The notes: generated by a model from the letters alone, not told the origin. Positions 7,308 through 16,432 are shown, numbered from the stretch's first letter. The stretch is 50,634 nt of DNA from Acidimicrobiaceae bacterium (GCA_002705305.1 PAHW01000023.1:6251-56884), one strand, 5' to 3'. Translations and numbers: made by a program.

Positions 7308-8510
7308 TTAAGCGATTGAACCTTTAGCTATCTTTTCGATGAAGTCACCCATTGGCGGGCCGGTCTGTTCGGGTTCGGTGAGGAATCCGTCATGACCGTT
7401 GTCACTATCAATGTCGATGTGCTCGACAGGGACTCGACCGCGCAAGGCGTCAACGATTCGCATCTGCTGATGTCTGGGATATAAAAAATCAGTGCGAACA
7501 CTCATAAGGAGACTGGGACAGGTGATTCTCTGTAACGCCTGCTCTATGCCTCCACGTCCTCTACCGATGTCGTGGAGATCCATCATTTTGTTGAGGACGA
7601 GATAGGTGTTTGCGTCAAACCTCCACTGTATTTTCTCGCCTTGGTAGTCAAGGTAACTTTCGATGTCGAAACGGTGTTCGAGGCGGAACGGTTCGACGGG
7701 GTCATTGCTGTGGCGGTCGAATCGGCGATCAAACTCTTCGCCACTTCGATAGTGAATCATCGCTATTCGCCGTGCGTTTGCCAGTCCCCTATGTGGGCCT
7801 TCTCCGGGTTTTGAGTCGTAGTAGTGGCCACCTCTAAATGCCGGATCATCGAGAATCGCGTGGCGGCCTACTTGGCTCCATGCGATTTGTTGCGCTGAAG
7901 CAGCGGCGGTGGACGCGACAATGACTAGTGAACCGCATCGGTTCGGATAGCTCGCTGCCCATTCAAGTGCCTGCATGCCTCCCATCGATCCACCAACGAC
8001 CGCCATCCACCTTTGTATTCCGAGATGTTGAGCTAAGGCTCTTTGTGACCGAACAACGTCTCGCACGGTCACAACTGGGAAGTCGCCGCCCCATCGTCGG
8101 CCAGTAGCTGGATTAATCGATGCTGGTCCAGTGGTTCCCTGACAGGCGCCAAGAACATTGGCGCAAACAACAAAGTACCGGTCGGTGTCGAGCGGCCGGC
8201 CGGGACCAATAAAATCGTTCCACCAGCCGGGGGTCGGCTGACCCGGGCCTGCATCGCCATACGCGTGGGCGTCGCCGGTGAGCGCGTGGCACACCAGTAC
8301 TGCGTTGCCAGCCGCAGCGTCGAGATTGCCCCATGTTTCGTATGCAATTTGTGGGGCCAGAAGTTCGCCTCCACCCTCGAGCACGTACGCTCGGTGCGGA
8401 GATAGTTCGAAGAATTCGCGGTCCCCTGAAGGCATAGTTTCGAACCACGCTCCGGACGCGGGGGGAGGATCCGTGAAAGAGGTTTGGCGGCTATCGGGCA
8501 CTTCAGACAC
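7308..8510 (-). CDS. metX: homoserine O-acyltransferase (MetX type)
   Basis: This 400-residue alpha/beta-hydrolase-fold enzyme transfers an acyl group, normally acetyl from acetyl-CoA, to L-homoserine in methionine synthesis. The nucleophile Ser175 lies in GGSMGGMQALEW. Asp341 (VRTDFLYP) and His373 (DNGHDGFL) complete the triad. VCHALTGDAHA and the GACQGTTGP loop are characteristic of the family. The GTG at 8510 is preceded by AGGAG at five bases. No sulfhydrylase (metY/metZ) is adjacent. Acetyl versus succinyl preference cannot be settled by eye, so the acetyl assignment is by family majority. It converges with the aldo/keto reductase gene. Confidence 0.93.
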   Translation of the reverse strand: MSEVPDSRQTSFTDPPPASGAWFETMPSGDREFFELSPHRAYVLEGGGELLAPQIAYETWGNLDAAAGNAVLVCHALTGDAHAYGDAGPGQPTPGWWNDFIGPGRPLDTDRYFVVCANVLGACQGTTGPASINPATGRRWGGDFPVVTVRDVVRSQRALAQHLGIQRWMAVVGGSMGGMQALEWAASYPNRCGSLVIVASTAAASAQQIAWSQVGRHAILDDPAFRGGHYYDSKPGEGPHRGLANARRIAMIHYRSGEEFDRRFDRHSNDPVEPFRLEHRFDIESYLDYQGEKIQWRFDANTYLVLNKMMDLHDIGRGRGGIEQALQRITCPSLLMSVRTDFLYPRHQQMRIVDALRGRVPVEHIDIDSDNGHDGFLTEPEQTGPPMGDFIEKIAKGSIA

Positions 8511-8560
8511 GTCGGCTCCTGGGCTGATCTAAAAGGCTACCGGAGCAGCTACCCACGGGG

Positions 8561-10204
8561 TCAAGGGCGTTTTTTTTGAATTCGGTCCATCCACCAAGTG
8601 AGAAGCTCCTCTGAGGCCGTCATATATGCCGTATTCATTGCTTCGCCGAACTGCATAATTGTGTTTCGATCTCTATCGCCCGATTGAATCCGCCGTGCCA
8701 AATCTGCGCCTTCGTCCCAACGTGTTGACGGTGCGGGTAGTGGTAATTCAGCGAGAAGCGATGCCCGTAAACGCACCGTTTCTCGGCTTAATCCCGTACC
8801 CGCGGCCGCCGCGACGGCCCAAGCTGACGCGGCGGGTGAAGCTATTGCCGCCATCAAATGCCATAGGCGTTTGTCTTGGCGGGGGGTGACAGTAATCAAC
8901 GGCGTCGACGGGAGGGTTTCGCCTAATTCGTCCGCGAAGCATTCGATTACGCGGGTTTGGCTTGCTATGAGGAGCTTCGGATTTGATCGACGTTGAAGCC
9001 AACTTCGAAACGCTTGTGGGGGTTCGTCTTCGATTTGAATAACGGGTCTCCAAAACCTCTTTTTGGCGAATCTGGTCTCGACATCGCCGTGCATATATGC
9101 GAACGGGTCGATGAGTCCGACGGTGGCGAGTCGAGGACGGGGGTCCGCGACTTCTCCTTCTGTGACTCTCTCAGCCAACCAATAGTAGGCGTCACGAAAA
9201 TCTGCGGAGACTTCCGCCGTGTCACCCAGGGTGCTTCGGCCCGCGAGTCGCACTTGAGGTGTGCCGTTTGCCGCCGCGAGAAGCGCAGCCCATTGGCCGA
9301 TGGGTGGCCGCTCAAACTGGAGCGTTTTGTCAGATCCGCGTTGAAGCACTTCGCATTGCTCGCCCCTCGAATCCCCAAGTATTGCCGCCGATACATCGAC
9401 ATTGGCGGTATCGAATATGGATCGGCCGCCGAGCCAGAGGGCCTGTATCGGCAACGTCCGGTCGATCCATTCTCTTGCATGCCGGCTCGATTCGGATCCG
9501 AGAACGGAGGTTGGCACGATTAGAGCAGTTCGAGTGTTTTTGTGACCAAGTTCGACTGCAAGTACGACAAAAAGCATGCTTTCGTCGATGTAGCCGCTAT
9601 ATCCGTGAGCGAAGCGTTCCTTGAGAGCTCTAGATCGATGTTTGTCGCGTGCTGTGTCGGCTTTGAACTGCCCAAGGAACGGCGGATTTCCTATTACTAC
9701 GTCGCAGTTTCCGTACCATTCGCGTGGCGCTTCTAAGAGACTGTCTCCTTCCACGATGGAATCCATGGGTGGCCAGTGGTTCCCTCGCCACGCTGCCCAT
9801 AGCTGCAGGGTGGACCGTGCGACGGCCACGCTTATCGGATCGATATCAATGCCTCGGAGGTTTCCCATGATCGAAGGGACGGATTCTCCTCGGTGAAACT
9901 TTCGTTCGGCCGCTGCCAACAGAAAAATGCCGGGTCCGACCGAAGGGTCGCAGACAGTTTCGGTGGGTTCAATCGCTAGCCGTTGCACGAGTTCTTCCGC
10001 CACCACGTACGGTGTGAAAACGGCGCCCCTGGATCGGTGATCTGTGAGCTCTTGTTCTCGGATTCGACCGAGAGCTGCTAGTTGATCAAGTACTTCTTCG
10101 CCAGCGTCACCTCGCTCTAGGCGTTGAGCGATCGCGCTCGCGGCTGTTGCTACGGGCGCTGGAAGACCCGACGGGTCAAATTTCAACCCTGCTGCCGTAC
10201 CCAC
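8561..10204 (-). CDS. N6-adenine DNA methylase, Eco57I-like, no nuclease partner seen
   Basis: This 547-residue S-adenosylmethionine-dependent methyltransferase should methylate adenine N6 in DNA. RGAVFTP (59-65) is the motif X region. DPSVGPG (86-92) is motif I for AdoMet, GIDIDPIS is motif II, and NPPFLGQF (173-180) is the catalytic motif IV of the N/D-PPY/F class. The remainder resembles the target-recognition part of Eco57I-type enzymes. No restriction endonuclease, specificity subunit or Vsr nuclease is nearby, so it looks like an orphan or housekeeping methylase, although a fused nuclease in the C-terminal half is not excluded. The GTG start at 10204 overlaps the helicase stop by 22 bases, implying co-transcription. 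Confidence 0.85.
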   Translation of the reverse strand: MGTAAGLKFDPSGLPAPVATAASAIAQRLERGDAGEEVLDQLAALGRIREQELTDHRSRGAVFTPYVVAEELVQRLAIEPTETVCDPSVGPGIFLLAAAERKFHRGESVPSIMGNLRGIDIDPISVAVARSTLQLWAAWRGNHWPPMDSIVEGDSLLEAPREWYGNCDVVIGNPPFLGQFKADTARDKHRSRALKERFAHGYSGYIDESMLFVVLAVELGHKNTRTALIVPTSVLGSESSRHAREWIDRTLPIQALWLGGRSIFDTANVDVSAAILGDSRGEQCEVLQRGSDKTLQFERPPIGQWAALLAAANGTPQVRLAGRSTLGDTAEVSADFRDAYYWLAERVTEGEVADPRPRLATVGLIDPFAYMHGDVETRFAKKRFWRPVIQIEDEPPQAFRSWLQRRSNPKLLIASQTRVIECFADELGETLPSTPLITVTPRQDKRLWHLMAAIASPAASAWAVAAAAGTGLSRETVRLRASLLAELPLPAPSTRWDEGADLARRIQSGDRDRNTIMQFGEAMNTAYMTASEELLTWWMDRIQKKRP

Positions 10205-11343
10205 GTTGGAAGGTCATCTAGTCGGGCGTCATTGGAGAAAATCTCGTGAAGCGGAAGTTTCAAGCCCAATCGCCGCTGAAGTTGACGCACTTGCAGCTCC
10301 TCATCCCATAAGAACATAGTGACCGCTGTTCCCGCGGCTCCAGCCCGAGCTGTTCGACCTGACCGATGCAAGTATGTCTTGTGGTCTTCGGGTGGGTTGT
10401 AGTGGATGACAACCCCGACGTCGTCGACGTGGAGGCCTCGAGCTGCAACGTCAGTAGCGACGAGAGCCTTGAGTTTTCCTTTGCTGAAGTCGCTCAATGC
10501 TTTTTCGCGCTGGGTCTGACGTAAATCGCCGTGGATGGCCGCCACTTGTACACCTTCGGACCGAAGTTCGCGTTCTAACTGGTCAGCTCCTCGTTTTGTG
10601 CGCGTAAAAAGGAGTGTTTTGGTCGATTGGTTAATAATGCGTGCGGCTACTTGTACCCGGTTCATCTTGTGTACGGCCACGAACAGGTGGCCCATCTCGC
10701 TTACGGTCACTTCCGCTTCGAACACCTCATGGAAGACAGGGTCTCTGAGGTGTCGTTTCACAACGGTGTCAACGGCTCCGTCTAGCGTCGCTGAGAAGAG
10801 CATGGTCTGGTGGTCGGTTCGGATGTGTCGAAGAATCCATTCCACCTGAGGAAGAAAACCCATATCGGCCATCCGGTCAGCCTCATCGACGACTACTCGT
10901 TGCACAAAGGCCACGTCCACTGCGCCTCTGTCAATCAAGTCAATTAACCGACCTGGCGTGGCGATGATGATGTCTATCCCCTTCGCGATGGTTTCCATTT
11001 GCTTGTCGATATTTGTACCGCCATATACCGCTATTGGCCGGAGTTGTCTCACTGTGGCCAGGGGTTTGACGACGCCGGCAATTTGGTTGGCCAGTTCGCG
11101 AGTGGGGGTAAGCACCAAGGTGGTGGGTTTGCCCTTTTCATGACGTTCCGTGTGTGCAATGGCAGGCAAACTGAACGCGAGTGTCTTGCCTGATCCGGTT
11201 TTCGCTTTACCGCAAACGTCTCGGCCATCCATTGCGTCGCCAATAGCAAGACTTTGTATTGCGAAGGGTGATTCGATTCCTTGCTCCGCGAGGGCGAATA
11301 TGAGGTCTTTGGGCACGCCGAGTTGGGCGAAGGTCGTTGTCAC
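10183..11343 (-). CDS. DEAD-box ATP-dependent RNA helicase
   Basis: This 386-residue superfamily 2 RNA helicase unwinds RNA duplexes using ATP. The motifs are in order: Q-motif region FAIQ (27-30), Walker A AKTGSGKT (47-54), PTRELA (80-85), GG, TPGR (129-132), DEAD (153-156), SAT (184-186), and HRSGRTARAG near residue 330. It is a minimal two-RecA-domain helicase without the basic or glycine-rich C-terminal tail of CsdA/DeaD or RhlE proteins, so it may rely on partners for specificity. The GTG start at 11343 has neither a clear ribosome site nor the TANNNT element. The gene ends inside the methylase gene, which suggests an operon. Confidence 0.93.
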   Translation of the reverse strand: MTTTFAQLGVPKDLIFALAEQGIESPFAIQSLAIGDAMDGRDVCGKAKTGSGKTLAFSLPAIAHTERHEKGKPTTLVLTPTRELANQIAGVVKPLATVRQLRPIAVYGGTNIDKQMETIAKGIDIIIATPGRLIDLIDRGAVDVAFVQRVVVDEADRMADMGFLPQVEWILRHIRTDHQTMLFSATLDGAVDTVVKRHLRDPVFHEVFEAEVTVSEMGHLFVAVHKMNRVQVAARIINQSTKTLLFTRTKRGADQLERELRSEGVQVAAIHGDLRQTQREKALSDFSKGKLKALVATDVAARGLHVDDVGVVIHYNPPEDHKTYLHRSGRTARAGAAGTAVTMFLWDEELQVRQLQRRLGLKLPLHEIFSNDARLDDLPTWVRQQG

Positions 11344-11391
11344 GTAGGCGAACTTTCAACTGCTTGACGCCGAGGGGTCAGCGCCTGGGGT

Positions 11392-11409
11392 GGTCGCCTA
11401 GTGGCGACC
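11392..11409. repeat. perfect inverted repeat upstream of the helicase gene
   Basis: GGTCGCC (11392-11398) and GGCGACC (11403-11409) form a seven-pair hairpin with a four-base loop, about 50-65 bases upstream of the helicase start. It could be a 5'-leader hairpin in the helicase mRNA, which would suit autoregulated RNA helicases, or an operator. There is no T-run. Confidence 0.4.
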
Positions 11410-11454
11410 GGTCGTCGCGTGGGGGACTGAAGTGAGAGTCCGCACCGCACTAAT

Positions 11455-11473
11455 TTGACAGGATACCTGTCAA
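11455..11473. promoter_or_regulatory. 19-base perfect palindrome, possible operator
   Basis: TTGACAGG (11455-11462), ATA, CCTGTCAA (11466-11473) form a perfect eight-base inverted repeat with a three-base centre. It lies 16 bases after the deacylase stop and about 112 bases upstream of the helicase start. It resembles a TetR- or GntR-type operator, and it contains TTGACA on both strands, which could act as a -35 element. A weak terminator for the deacylase gene is the alternative, but no T-run follows. Confidence 0.4.
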
Positions 11474-11489
11474 CTGGGCTTCGTCGGGT

Positions 11490-12953
11490 TTAGTGCTGCT
11501 GATAGTGCAACACGCGTCCAGCTCCCACTTGTGTGTGACGTCCGGTGTCAAAAGCGAGTTGGCCATTAACCCATACACGGTCAATGCCGACTGACTCTCT
11601 TTTGGGATCTTCGTAAGTTGCGATGTCTAATACCGTCGAAGGGTCAAAAAGCACTAAGTCAGCCCAGTTGCCAACTGCGACTCGGCCTCGATCTTGTAGA
11701 CCGTGAACATCGCACGACAAAGAGGTCATACGACGCACGGCGCTTTCAAGATCGATCACACCTTGTTCTCGAACGTAACGGCCGAGGACTCGAGGGAAGG
11801 TTCCGAAGAGTCGAGGGTGCGGCCTGCCCGTCAAGTCGGGAATTCCGTCGGACCCGATCATGACGCGATCGTGACGCAGGTTCGTAAGAATGTCACCTTC
11901 GTCCATGATGTGTTGGATACAGATTGTTCCTTTTCCGTCTGGAGCGGTGAGGATGTGTTGGACGGCCTCGGAAGCGGTTATCCCAAGCTCGTTCGCGATG
12001 TCGATGAGCATGCGACCTTCGTAATGTCGGAAGGCTGGGCAAGAGGCCAACTGAATTGCTTGGGCAAGTTCGGGATCAGGATTATTGAGGTCAAAGTATT
12101 GGATCATTGGACCGCTACCCGCGGTGTATGGGTACACATCGAGGGTTACTCGCGCCCCCCGCTCCACGGCATCATCTATTTTCGCCAATGAGTCGACCAC
12201 TTTTCCCCAATTTCGTGGACCGGCTGCTTTGTGATGGCTGATTTGGACTCCTACGCCCGCTTCTGCACCAATGTGTAGCGCTTCGTCGACCGAGTCCAAA
12301 AGGTGGTCGCTTTCGCTACGCATGTGTGTGGCGTAGATTCCGCCATAGGGAGCCACAGCTTTGGCGAGTTCGATCACCTCGTCAGTATCGGACCAACGTC
12401 CTGGTCGATAAACCAGTCCCGTAGAAAATCCGCATGCTCCTTGTTGCATAGCTAATTCGATGTGCCCTTGCATACGCGCGAGTTCGCCGTCGTTGGGCCG
12501 TCTTCGCTCGCCTTTCATTTCCAAGGCCCGGATCGTGTTATGTCCCACAAGCATCATCGCGTTGACCGCGGGATTCGATGCTTCTACTGCACTTCGGTAG
12601 CCGTTGAGGTCGTTCCAGCTGGCCTCAATCTCTGAGAGGTCGAGGGTGTTATCTCCTGTCACCGCTGGGATAGCTGAGAACCCACAGTTTCCGACAACGA
12701 CACTGGTGCATCCCTGCGAGATTTTAAAGGTCATGTCTGGGTGGTTAATTAATGCGCCATCGTCGTGGGTATGCACGTCGACAAACCCCGGGGCCAGGAC
12801 GAGGCCCGCAGCATCGATGTCAGTCGTGGTTGAGGCTGGCGATACGTCACCTATCTGGCTGATATGTCCGTCTTCGATTAATACGTCGCCGTCGAATCGT
12901 GGGGCCCCTGTACCGTCAATGATGGTCGCATTGCGGATGACAGTGTCGGTCAT
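11490..12953 (-). CDS. N-acyl-D-amino-acid deacylase-like amidohydrolase
   Basis: This 487-residue zinc amidohydrolase probably removes the acyl group from N-acyl-D-amino acids. The N-terminal beta-sandwich (IRNATIIDGTG) leads into APGFVDVHTHDD with His61 and His63 as metal ligands. GNCGFS provides Cys90, the bridging cysteine typical of D-aminoacylases. YATHMRSE, the QISHHKA segment and the distal GSDGIPD aspartate are the remaining metal and catalytic parts. Length fits the family (about 480-550). The ATG at 12953 has TAGGCT six bases upstream. It is divergent from the GMC oxidoreductase. The family is close to certain; substrate could also be an N-acyl-D-Asp/Glu or a dipeptide. Confidence 0.88.
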   Translation of the reverse strand: MTDTVIRNATIIDGTGAPRFDGDVLIEDGHISQIGDVSPASTTTDIDAAGLVLAPGFVDVHTHDDGALINHPDMTFKISQGCTSVVVGNCGFSAIPAVTGDNTLDLSEIEASWNDLNGYRSAVEASNPAVNAMMLVGHNTIRALEMKGERRRPNDGELARMQGHIELAMQQGACGFSTGLVYRPGRWSDTDEVIELAKAVAPYGGIYATHMRSESDHLLDSVDEALHIGAEAGVGVQISHHKAAGPRNWGKVVDSLAKIDDAVERGARVTLDVYPYTAGSGPMIQYFDLNNPDPELAQAIQLASCPAFRHYEGRMLIDIANELGITASEAVQHILTAPDGKGTICIQHIMDEGDILTNLRHDRVMIGSDGIPDLTGRPHPRLFGTFPRVLGRYVREQGVIDLESAVRRMTSLSCDVHGLQDRGRVAVGNWADLVLFDPSTVLDIATYEDPKRESVGIDRVWVNGQLAFDTGRHTQVGAGRVLHYQQH

Positions 12954-13016
12954 CTAAGAAGCCTAGGGCACACCATCGATCGGCCCTCGACGACTTCTGC
13001 TACTAGTTTCGGTTGA
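12954..13016. promoter_or_regulatory. divergent promoter region with two TANNNT elements
   Basis: TAGGCT (12960-12965, minus strand) lies six bases before the deacylase ATG. TAGTTT (13004-13009, plus strand) lies seven bases before the GMC oxidoreductase GTG. Both genes therefore appear to be transcribed from the start codon itself. Confidence 0.45.
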
Positions 13017-14561
13017 GTGAGCAGTGATGTTGGCTACGACGTAGTTGTCGTCGGCGCGGGCGCGTCTGGGGCCCCTCTCGCGTCGCGCGTCAGCGAGGAC
13101 CCGAATCGACACGTTTTGTTGGTCGAGGCGGGACCCGATTATTCGGCTATCGATGAAACACCTGATGACCTTCGCGACGGACACCACAACAGTGTCGTCG
13201 ACCACGATTGGGCCCTTGAATACTCTCCGACCGAGCAGCGTCCCGGGCAACCTCTTCCGCGGGGTCGAGTGACGGGTGGTTCAAGTGCCGTCAATACCTG
13301 CATTTTTTTGCGCGGGGTCCCTGAGGACTATGACGGCTGGGCGAGTCGAGGGAACCCGGAGTGGGGGTGGGACAACGTCTTGAAGACCTTCTGTCGGCTG
13401 GAACGAGATCTTGACTTTGGGAATGAGGAATATCACGGAGACGCTGGTCCAGTGAGTGTCCGTCGTTACCCTCACGATGAGCTCACCGAATTGCATCAAG
13501 CATTTCTCACGACTGCAGCTGAACTCGATTTCCCCGAATGTCCGGATCAGAACGATCCGTGGGGCTGGGGTGCTGGTCCTCAACCGATGAACAAACTTGG
13601 CCAACTTCGCATTTCGACTGCATCTGCGTACCTTGCTCCAGCTCGTTTGCGTCCCAATCTTGAAATTCGAAGTGGTTGCCACACGAACCGTTTGTTGATT
13701 CAGCGCGGCCGGGTAACAGGGATTGAAGTGGTTCGTTCGGATGGTTCCCTTGAGCAGATACGTGCCAATTTGGTGGTGCTCTGTGCAGGTGCGATTCATA
13801 CTCCGGGGATCCTTCTGCGTTCTGGCGTCGGCCCCAGCGAAGATTTGCATCGGATAGGCGTAAATGTCGTTGCCGATGTGCAGGGAGTGGGGCGAAACTT
13901 GTCGGATCATCCCGCTTTGGCCGCGCTGTGTCGACCGACCCATCTTGAGTTGGTCGCAGGCGACCAGCCTCTTATCCAAACCATTTTGCGGTACACGGCC
14001 TCGGGCAGTGACCAGCGAATGGATCTGCAGATTGAGCAGTTGACGTTTGCTGGGCGAGAGAGTCTTCCTTATTTCGGGGTTGCTGCCATTCTTGAGCAGG
14101 TGGAGGGGGTCGGAGACCTTATTTTTCCTACAGCGGACCCATTCGTCGCGCCTCGTATTCGTTCTCGGTTTTGTGAAGAGATTCGAGATGCGGAGCGTCT
14201 GGCGGATTGTTTTTTGGATGCGCTTCGGTTCACACAGTCGGGACCGTTGGGGGCGTTAACGGAAGAGGTTGTTTTTCCCGACATGCATCGGATATCAGGC
14301 CGAGACGACGTCGTGGGTTTGCTTCGCCGTTTCGCCGGATCTGGGTACCATCCGTGCGGAACCGCTCGCATGGGCCCCCGCGATGATCCCAGTGCAGTGG
14401 TCGATCAATACGGTCGTTGTCATGCAGTTGACGGCCTAGTGGTGGCTGACGCGTCGATCTTCCCTACGGTGCCGCGGGCGAACACCAACCCAACTTCAAT
14501 CATGGTCGGGGAAACTATTGGTGAGTGGTTGAGAACAGATCCCAGTCGTTACAGCCTGTGA
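13017..14561 (+). CDS. GMC-family FAD-dependent oxidoreductase
   Basis: This 514-residue flavoprotein of the glucose-methanol-choline family oxidises an alcohol to an aldehyde or ketone. The FAD motif GAGASG is at 13-18. PRGRVTGGSSAVN is the first GMC signature, GAIHTPGILLRSGVG the second, and the C-terminus carries catalytic His445 (YHPCGTARMG) and Asn491 (ANTNPTS). No signal peptide is seen. The GTG at 13017 is preceded by TAGTTT at seven bases. The last four bases overlap the proposed start of the HAD phosphatase gene, so the pair is probably co-transcribed. Substrate unknown; choline dehydrogenase-like alcohol oxidation is the usual automatic label. Confidence 0.9.
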   Translation: MSSDVGYDVVVVGAGASGAPLASRVSEDPNRHVLLVEAGPDYSAIDETPDDLRDGHHNSVVDHDWALEYSPTEQRPGQPLPRGRVTGGSSAVNTCIFLRGVPEDYDGWASRGNPEWGWDNVLKTFCRLERDLDFGNEEYHGDAGPVSVRRYPHDELTELHQAFLTTAAELDFPECPDQNDPWGWGAGPQPMNKLGQLRISTASAYLAPARLRPNLEIRSGCHTNRLLIQRGRVTGIEVVRSDGSLEQIRANLVVLCAGAIHTPGILLRSGVGPSEDLHRIGVNVVADVQGVGRNLSDHPALAALCRPTHLELVAGDQPLIQTILRYTASGSDQRMDLQIEQLTFAGRESLPYFGVAAILEQVEGVGDLIFPTADPFVAPRIRSRFCEEIRDAERLADCFLDALRFTQSGPLGALTEEVVFPDMHRISGRDDVVGLLRRFAGSGYHPCGTARMGPRDDPSAVVDQYGRCHAVDGLVVADASIFPTVPRANTNPTSIMVGETIGEWLRTDPSRYSL

Positions 14562-15367
14562 GATCCCGTCCCCTACTCCAAAATGTGGCGTTAGTAGCGA
14601 CTGATTTCGATGGAACCCTTTTGGGCGTTAACCGAGAGATCTCGGATGCGACAAGCGAAGTGCTCCGGCGTCTGGGCGACTTCGACGTCGAGTTTGTTGT
14701 GGTGACGGGCAGGCCGCCCAGGTATTGCCACTCGATACCTGACCAAACTGGGATTCCGACGACCTTGATATGCGCGAATGGTGCCGTGGCCTATGACTCT
14801 CTGACCGGAGTCACTACCCAGTTCGCGACGTTGGATTTGTCAGATGCCCGCGCGTTGTTGGAAGCGATTCGCAAGGCTCATCCCGATGCCGGGTTCTGCG
14901 CTGAAATGGGCGATAGTTTTCTGGCCGAACGCCGGTGGCTTGAGCAGGCTGGGCGACCAGTCGACGCCGATGTCACTGATTTGATTCCGTTGCTCGACGA
15001 ACGGGTCCATAAGCTGTTGGTCAACCTACCTGACCTGTCCCCGGACGAGACTATGGCCGTCGTCGATCCTTTGATCAGGGGGCGGGCCAATGTGATGCAC
15101 GCCGGGCTTCCGTTTGTGGAATTGATGCCTCCAGGGGTTGATAAGGCTTTCGGTCTCAAGAGGTTGTGTGAAGAACGGCGAATAGAACCACACCAAGTGG
15201 TGGCTTTCGGCGACATGCCCAACGACAACGCCATGCTCGAATTCGCTGGTTGGGGGGTGGCTGTCGGTAACGCGCATCCTGATACCCAAAACGCGGCCGA
15301 TGAGGTGACCTGGGCCAACGTTGAAGATGGTGTGGCACGCTTGCTCGCCGAAATGATGGGTGCCTAA
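14558..15367 (+). CDS. HAD-superfamily phosphatase, Cof type
   Basis: This 269-residue phosphatase of the Cof/YbiV branch (HAD IIB) probably acts on a sugar phosphate or similar metabolite. Motif I ATDFDGTLLG gives nucleophile Asp16 and acid/base Asp18. Motif II is VVTGRP (Thr50). A cap domain follows, then motif III Lys near DKAFGLK and motif IV AFGDMPNDNAML with two metal-binding aspartates. The GTG at 14558 overlaps the upstream stop as GTGA, which decides this start over an in-frame GTG 33 bases upstream. The 3' end overlaps the convergent dapE gene by four bases. Confidence 0.85.
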   Translation: MRSRPLLQNVALVATDFDGTLLGVNREISDATSEVLRRLGDFDVEFVVVTGRPPRYCHSIPDQTGIPTTLICANGAVAYDSLTGVTTQFATLDLSDARALLEAIRKAHPDAGFCAEMGDSFLAERRWLEQAGRPVDADVTDLIPLLDERVHKLLVNLPDLSPDETMAVVDPLIRGRANVMHAGLPFVELMPPGVDKAFGLKRLCEERRIEPHQVVAFGDMPNDNAMLEFAGWGVAVGNAHPDTQNAADEVTWANVEDGVARLLAEMMGA

Positions 15368-16419
15368 GCGGGCTCAGTGGTCAATAGGTTTACTAATACC
15401 GCGTGGACGAGCTCTATCTCGTGACGTTGTACGAATTCGTCTCGGGTGTGAGCTATTGAAGGGTCACCGGGTCCAAAGTTCGAGGCCGGGATGCCGTGCT
15501 CGGCGAACCGAGCCACGTCGGTCCAACCTAGTTTTGCCCGGACATCAAGTTCGTTGCGCGTGATCAAGGCTTGTAAGAGCGGGTGACCTAAAGAAGGTGC
15601 CGCCCCTTGGGCATGATCATCGACGACCATTTCATCAAACGATCCGAGTTGTTCGGTGATGTGGGCGAGCGCTTGTTCGGCAGTGCGGTCCGGCGCGTAC
15701 CGAAGGTTGACGGTCAGAAGTGCTTGGTCGGGCACGACATTGCCCGCGACACCGCCTTCTACATGTACTGCTTGTATTGCTTCGCGGTATTCGCAGCCGT
15801 CAACGATGGGACGCCGTCCTTCGTAATGGTTGAGAGATTCAAGCACGGCCCCCAGTCGATGGATCGCGTTGCGGCCTTTCCATGGTCGAGCAGTGTGAGC
15901 GCGCTCTCCCTTATAGGTTGCTTTGACTCGGAGCGTACCTTGGCATCCCGCTTCGATTGCAGCTGAGGTTGGTTCACCCAACAGCGCCACATCTCCTATA
16001 ACCAACTCTGGTCGAAGATCGAAAAGCTGTTTCAGCCCATTGTGTTCCGCCGCTACTTCCTCACAGGCATAGAAAACGTAGGTTGCATCTACTGCCAATT
16101 CGACGGCTTCAAGGGCCGTCGCTAATTGAGCGGCGAGGCCTCCCTTCATATCGCACGCGCCTAGGCCGTAGAGGCGGTCTCCTTCGATTCGGGCGTCTTG
16201 ATTGTTGTTGGCAGGGACAGTGTCTAGGTGTCCGGCAACCACTACCCGATGTGCGCAGCCATTTGTTGAACGCGCTACCACGTTGTCTCCGACACGGTGA
16301 ACGTCTAGGTGTGCCGCACCGCGAAGGCGTGACTCGAAAAGATCAGCCAGCGCAGATTCTTTGTGGCTTTCAGATGGAACGTCGACGAGTTCGGCCGCTA
16401 AGTCAAGGAGGTCGATCAC
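15364..16419 (-). CDS. dapE: succinyl-diaminopimelate desuccinylase
   Basis: This 351-residue M20 zinc peptidase hydrolyses N-succinyl-L,L-diaminopimelate to L,L-diaminopimelate in lysine and peptidoglycan synthesis. Metal ligands His64 and Asp66 (VAGHLDTVP), Asp90 (GLGACDMKGG) and catalytic Glu120-Glu121 (ACEEVAAEHNG) are all present, with a dimerisation lid between and a distal FGPGDPSIAHT region. The GTG at 16419 has TAGCCT seven bases upstream (16427-16432), so it may have its own leaderless promoter although dapC ends only 34 bases upstream. The presence of dapC and dapF nearby supports this assignment over acetylornithine deacetylase. Confidence 0.9.
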   Translation of the reverse strand: MIDLLDLAAELVDVPSESHKESALADLFESRLRGAAHLDVHRVGDNVVARSTNGCAHRVVVAGHLDTVPANNNQDARIEGDRLYGLGACDMKGGLAAQLATALEAVELAVDATYVFYACEEVAAEHNGLKQLFDLRPELVIGDVALLGEPTSAAIEAGCQGTLRVKATYKGERAHTARPWKGRNAIHRLGAVLESLNHYEGRRPIVDGCEYREAIQAVHVEGGVAGNVVPDQALLTVNLRYAPDRTAEQALAHITEQLGSFDEMVVDDHAQGAAPSLGHPLLQALITRNELDVRAKLGWTDVARFAEHGIPASNFGPGDPSIAHTRDEFVQRHEIELVHAVLVNLLTTEPA

Positions 16420-16426
16420 TTTTCCA

Positions 16427-16432
16427 AGGCTA
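16427..16432 (-). promoter_or_regulatory. TANNNT -10 of dapE
   Basis: TAGCCT on the minus strand, seven bases, then the GTG at 16419. It lies in the 34-base gap after dapC. Confidence 0.4.

Noticed and set aside
8965-9523. Long frames on both strands inside the methylase gene
   Set aside because: The methylase motifs in the main frame are continuous across the region, so these are shadows.
13281-13979. A 232-codon minus-strand frame in the GMC oxidoreductase
   Set aside because: It lies antisense to clear GMC motifs and has no recognisable feature.
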